Origin: Blastocatellia bacterium
GTDB taxonomy: Bacteria; Acidobacteriota; Blastocatellia; Pyrinomonadales; Pyrinomonadaceae
Assembly (NCBI GenBank): GCA_003175865.1
Contig: PSRF01000003.1
Span: 1-6,320 of the forward strand
Direction: 5' to 3'
DNA: 6,320 nt
Both the position numbers and the translations under genes were made by a program. The notes under the pieces were generated by a model. The model did not search any database, had not been told where the DNA came from, and saw only the letters and a program-made list of their open reading frames with translations. Positions 5,109 through 6,320 of the stretch are shown piece by piece (within the stretch, counting starts at the first letter, position 1; the number at the start of each line of letters is the position of its first letter).

Positions 5109-6131
5109 ATGACAACTAAACTCTCGCTGACCCTGTTCGCGGCGATTTGTCTGGCAACTGGAACCGCAGTCGCGCAGGAGCCCTCGGCCACAACAAACTT
5201 GGAAGAACTTTCCCAAAATGCTTTCTCACTGTTGGATAGTGGCGGCTACCTCGGCGTTTATGCCGAAGACATTACGCGCGAAAATATGTCGCGCTATAAC
5301 TTGGGCCAGCCGCGTGGGGTGGGCGTGACTCAAGTGACAAAGGACAGTCCGGCTGAGAAGGCTGGTATTCGCAAAGACGACGTAATCCTTCGTGTCGACG
5401 GTGAGAACGTTACGAGCGTCCGCAAACTCAATCGACTTGTGTCCGAGATCGCACCAGACCAATCAGTGAGGATCGCAATCAGTCGTGCTGGTTCAGAGCA
5501 AGAACTTTCCGCAACGATTGCTAAGCGTCAAAATAGCTTTGCTCGTCTGGGGGATTTCGGCACGGAGACCCCAAGAATCTGGAAATGGGAAGGTCCATCG
5601 GTAAACGGTGAAGGCAACTGGGCTTTTGCATTAACAAACACGAGACGCATCGGCGTCACCACGACGGAACTAACCAAACAGCTTGCTGACTATTTTGGAG
5701 TACCTGGTGGCAAGGGAGTCCTAATCACTTCTGTTACTGAGGATGGTCCAGCTGCAAAAGCGGGGCTCAAGGCCGGGGACGTAGTCACCGCAATCGACGG
5801 CGAAGTCGTCGGCTCGACAGGTGACATTTCGCGAATCATCAACAACAAGAAGGAAGGAGACGTGACGTTGTCGGTGGTCCGCAACAAGACGCAGCTGTTG
5901 ATTCGCGTGACACCAAAAGAAGGAGGCACGTTTTCTTCAGGTACGATCATAAGACCGCAGATTGGTCGCCGCATCGTGATCCCGCGAGTTGAATTTCCTG
6001 ACTTTCCCGAAATAGATATCGCAATGCCGCGAATAGAGATTCCATCGATTCCGGCAATCAACATCGAAATGCCGAACATAAAAGTCACACCCAAGGTAAA
6101 GGCTTTAAAGGTGAAGGCTCAACCGATTTAA
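5109..6131 (+). CDS. Exported two-PDZ-domain protein with Ile/Pro-rich repeat tail
   Basis: The 340-aa protein begins with a Sec-type signal peptide (MTTK, hydrophobic LSLTLFAAICLATGTAVA, likely cleaved after Ala22 in AVA-QEP), so it should act in the periplasm or at the envelope. PDZ1 spans about 46-139 (GYLGVYAED, KDSPAEKAGIRKDDVILRVD) and PDZ2 about 180-269 (RIGVTTTEL, EDGPAAKAGLKAGDVVTAID). Both have the ligand-loop and Gly-Asp-Val features of DegP/HtrA-type PDZ domains, but no trypsin-like or other protease domain is present, so it is more likely a binding or scaffold protein than a protease. Residues 292-321 are a two-unit 15-residue Pro/Ile repeat and the end is Lys/Val-rich (KVTPKVKALKVKAQPI). 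The substrate is unknown. It is a single gene, divergent from the response regulator, and followed by a strong terminator. Confidence 0.92.
   Translation: MTTKLSLTLFAAICLATGTAVAQEPSATTNLEELSQNAFSLLDSGGYLGVYAEDITRENMSRYNLGQPRGVGVTQVTKDSPAEKAGIRKDDVILRVDGENVTSVRKLNRLVSEIAPDQSVRIAISRAGSEQELSATIAKRQNSFARLGDFGTETPRIWKWEGPSVNGEGNWAFALTNTRRIGVTTTELTKQLADYFGVPGGKGVLITSVTEDGPAAKAGLKAGDVVTAIDGEVVGSTGDISRIINNKKEGDVTLSVVRNKTQLLIRVTPKEGGTFSSGTIIRPQIGRRIVIPRVEFPDFPEIDIAMPRIEIPSIPAINIEMPNIKVTPKVKALKVKAQPI
5982..6071 (+). repeat. Two-unit 45-nt coding repeat in the PDZ-protein tail
   Basis: Residues 292-306 (PRVEFPDFPEIDIAM) and 307-321 (PRIEIPSIPAINIEM) align without gaps with 8 of 15 identities and mostly conservative changes elsewhere. 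Prolines repeat at spacings 5-3-7, 5-3-7. A partial third unit (PNIKV, 322-326) follows. The nucleotide copies have diverged, so this is an old duplication kept at the protein level. Confidence 0.75.
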
Positions 6132-6159
6132 GTTTCAAGCAGGGTAGACTCCAAAATGG

Positions 6160-6197
6160 ACCAGGGCGTCGTGGCTTTCCGCGGCGCCCTGGTTTTT
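6160..6197 (+). terminator. Intrinsic terminator after the PDZ gene, possibly bidirectional
   Basis: ACCAGGGCG (6160-6168) pairs perfectly with CGCCCTGGT (6185-6193) around a 16-nt loop and runs into TTTTT (6193-6197). It begins 28 nt past the PDZ stop codon. On the minus strand the same stem is followed after 2 nt by TTTT (within CCATTTTGG), so it may also terminate the convergent gene whose stop codon is at 6211-6213. Confidence 0.85.
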
Positions 6198-6210
6198 GTG
6201 GGATGGGTTT

Positions 6211-6320
6211 TCAAAAAATCTTGAACGAACCACCGCCCAAGTTGTGAACTAACAAGTTGTGAACTAAATAGACACCAGGCTCAGAAGCTGTGAAAAAAAT
6301 CTGGACACCACGCTGCCAAA
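6211..6320 (-). CDS. C-terminal fragment of a convergent gene (partial, unrecognised)
   Basis: The minus-strand frame from 6318 to the TGA at 6213-6211 is open for 35 codons and runs off the window. The peptide starts WQRGVQIFFTASEPGVYLVH and ends GGGSFKIF. Alternating hydrophobic residues and the EPGVYLVHN segment suggest the last strands of a beta-rich domain, but I do not recognise the family. Support comes from its natural protein composition and its position: it converges on the PDZ gene with a hairpin terminator between the two stop codons. A 35-codon open frame can occur by chance, so confidence is moderate. It contains a perfect in-frame 15-bp tandem duplication encoding LVHNL twice. 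Confidence 0.45.
   Translation of the reverse strand, partial: WQRGVQIFFTASEPGVYLVHNLLVHNLGGGSFKIF
6238..6267. repeat. Perfect 15-bp tandem duplication
   Basis: CAAGTTGTGAACTAA occurs twice back to back (6238-6252 and 6253-6267) with no mismatch. Read on the minus strand it is in frame with the partial gene at the right edge and encodes LVHNL-LVHNL. A perfect copy suggests a recent slippage event. Confidence 0.85.

Noticed and set aside
6203..6247. Small plus-strand open frame starting at ATG 6203
   Set aside because: It is only 14 codons, begins just after a terminator T-run, and has no ribosome-binding site.
6242..6270. TTGTGA with a 17-nt spacer to TAAATA as a plus-strand promoter
   Set aside because: The -10 match is weak, and the sequence is better explained as the 15-bp tandem duplication within a minus-strand reading frame.

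Overview
The window is an ordinary-looking chromosomal segment from a bacterium of roughly balanced GC content. The style of the proteins suggests a member of the Acidobacteriota, possibly Blastocatellia-like: a MoaD-MoaE fusion, a stand-alone Lon N-terminal-domain protein ending in a Gly/His tail, a PDZ-only secreted protein, and GCAGTAG heptamer repeats between genes. That placement is inference from sequence feel, not from a search.

Layout. Bases 1-30 may be the last codons of an upstream gene whose TAG abuts the gyrA ATG. Bases 31-2586 (+) are a complete gyrA (DNA gyrase subunit A, 851 aa). Bases 2591-2790 are a 200-bp palindromic element with two 45-nt arms made of degenerate GCAGTAG heptamers (40 of 45 positions complementary), and it fills the whole gap between gyrA and the convergent gene that follows. 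Bases 2786-4170 (-) are a two-gene operon: a stand-alone Lon substrate-binding-domain protein (3469-4170) coupled by an ATGA overlap to a fused molybdopterin synthase MoaD-MoaE (2786-3472). A sigma70-like promoter for it is visible at 4206-4234.

Bases 4237-4377 hold a cluster of repeats: three copies of TGTCCGAYAAG (two direct, one inverted), a classical intrinsic terminator pointing left, and a second hairpin. Bases 4411-4815 (-) encode a single-domain response regulator whose receiver resembles that of the PEP-CTERM-system regulator PrsR but has no output domain. Its upstream region (4819-5108) contains a plausible promoter and an 18-bp near-perfect palindrome, and separates it from the divergent gene at 5109-6131 (+). 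That gene encodes an exported protein with two PDZ domains and a C-terminal Ile/Pro-rich tandem repeat, and is followed by a strong terminator at 6160-6197. At the right edge, 6211-6320 (-) reads as the C-terminus of a further gene, convergent with the PDZ gene, and carries a perfect in-frame 15-bp tandem duplication.

How the genes relate: gyrA (DNA supercoiling), the molybdenum-cofactor operon, the receiver protein and the periplasmic PDZ protein have no obvious common pathway. The noteworthy local structure lies in the intergenic repeats, the Lon-domain/MoaD-MoaE coupling, the unusual quinolone-site residues of GyrA, and the PDZ protein's repetitive tail. I see no tRNA, rRNA, CRISPR array, complete insertion sequence or clear defence system here.
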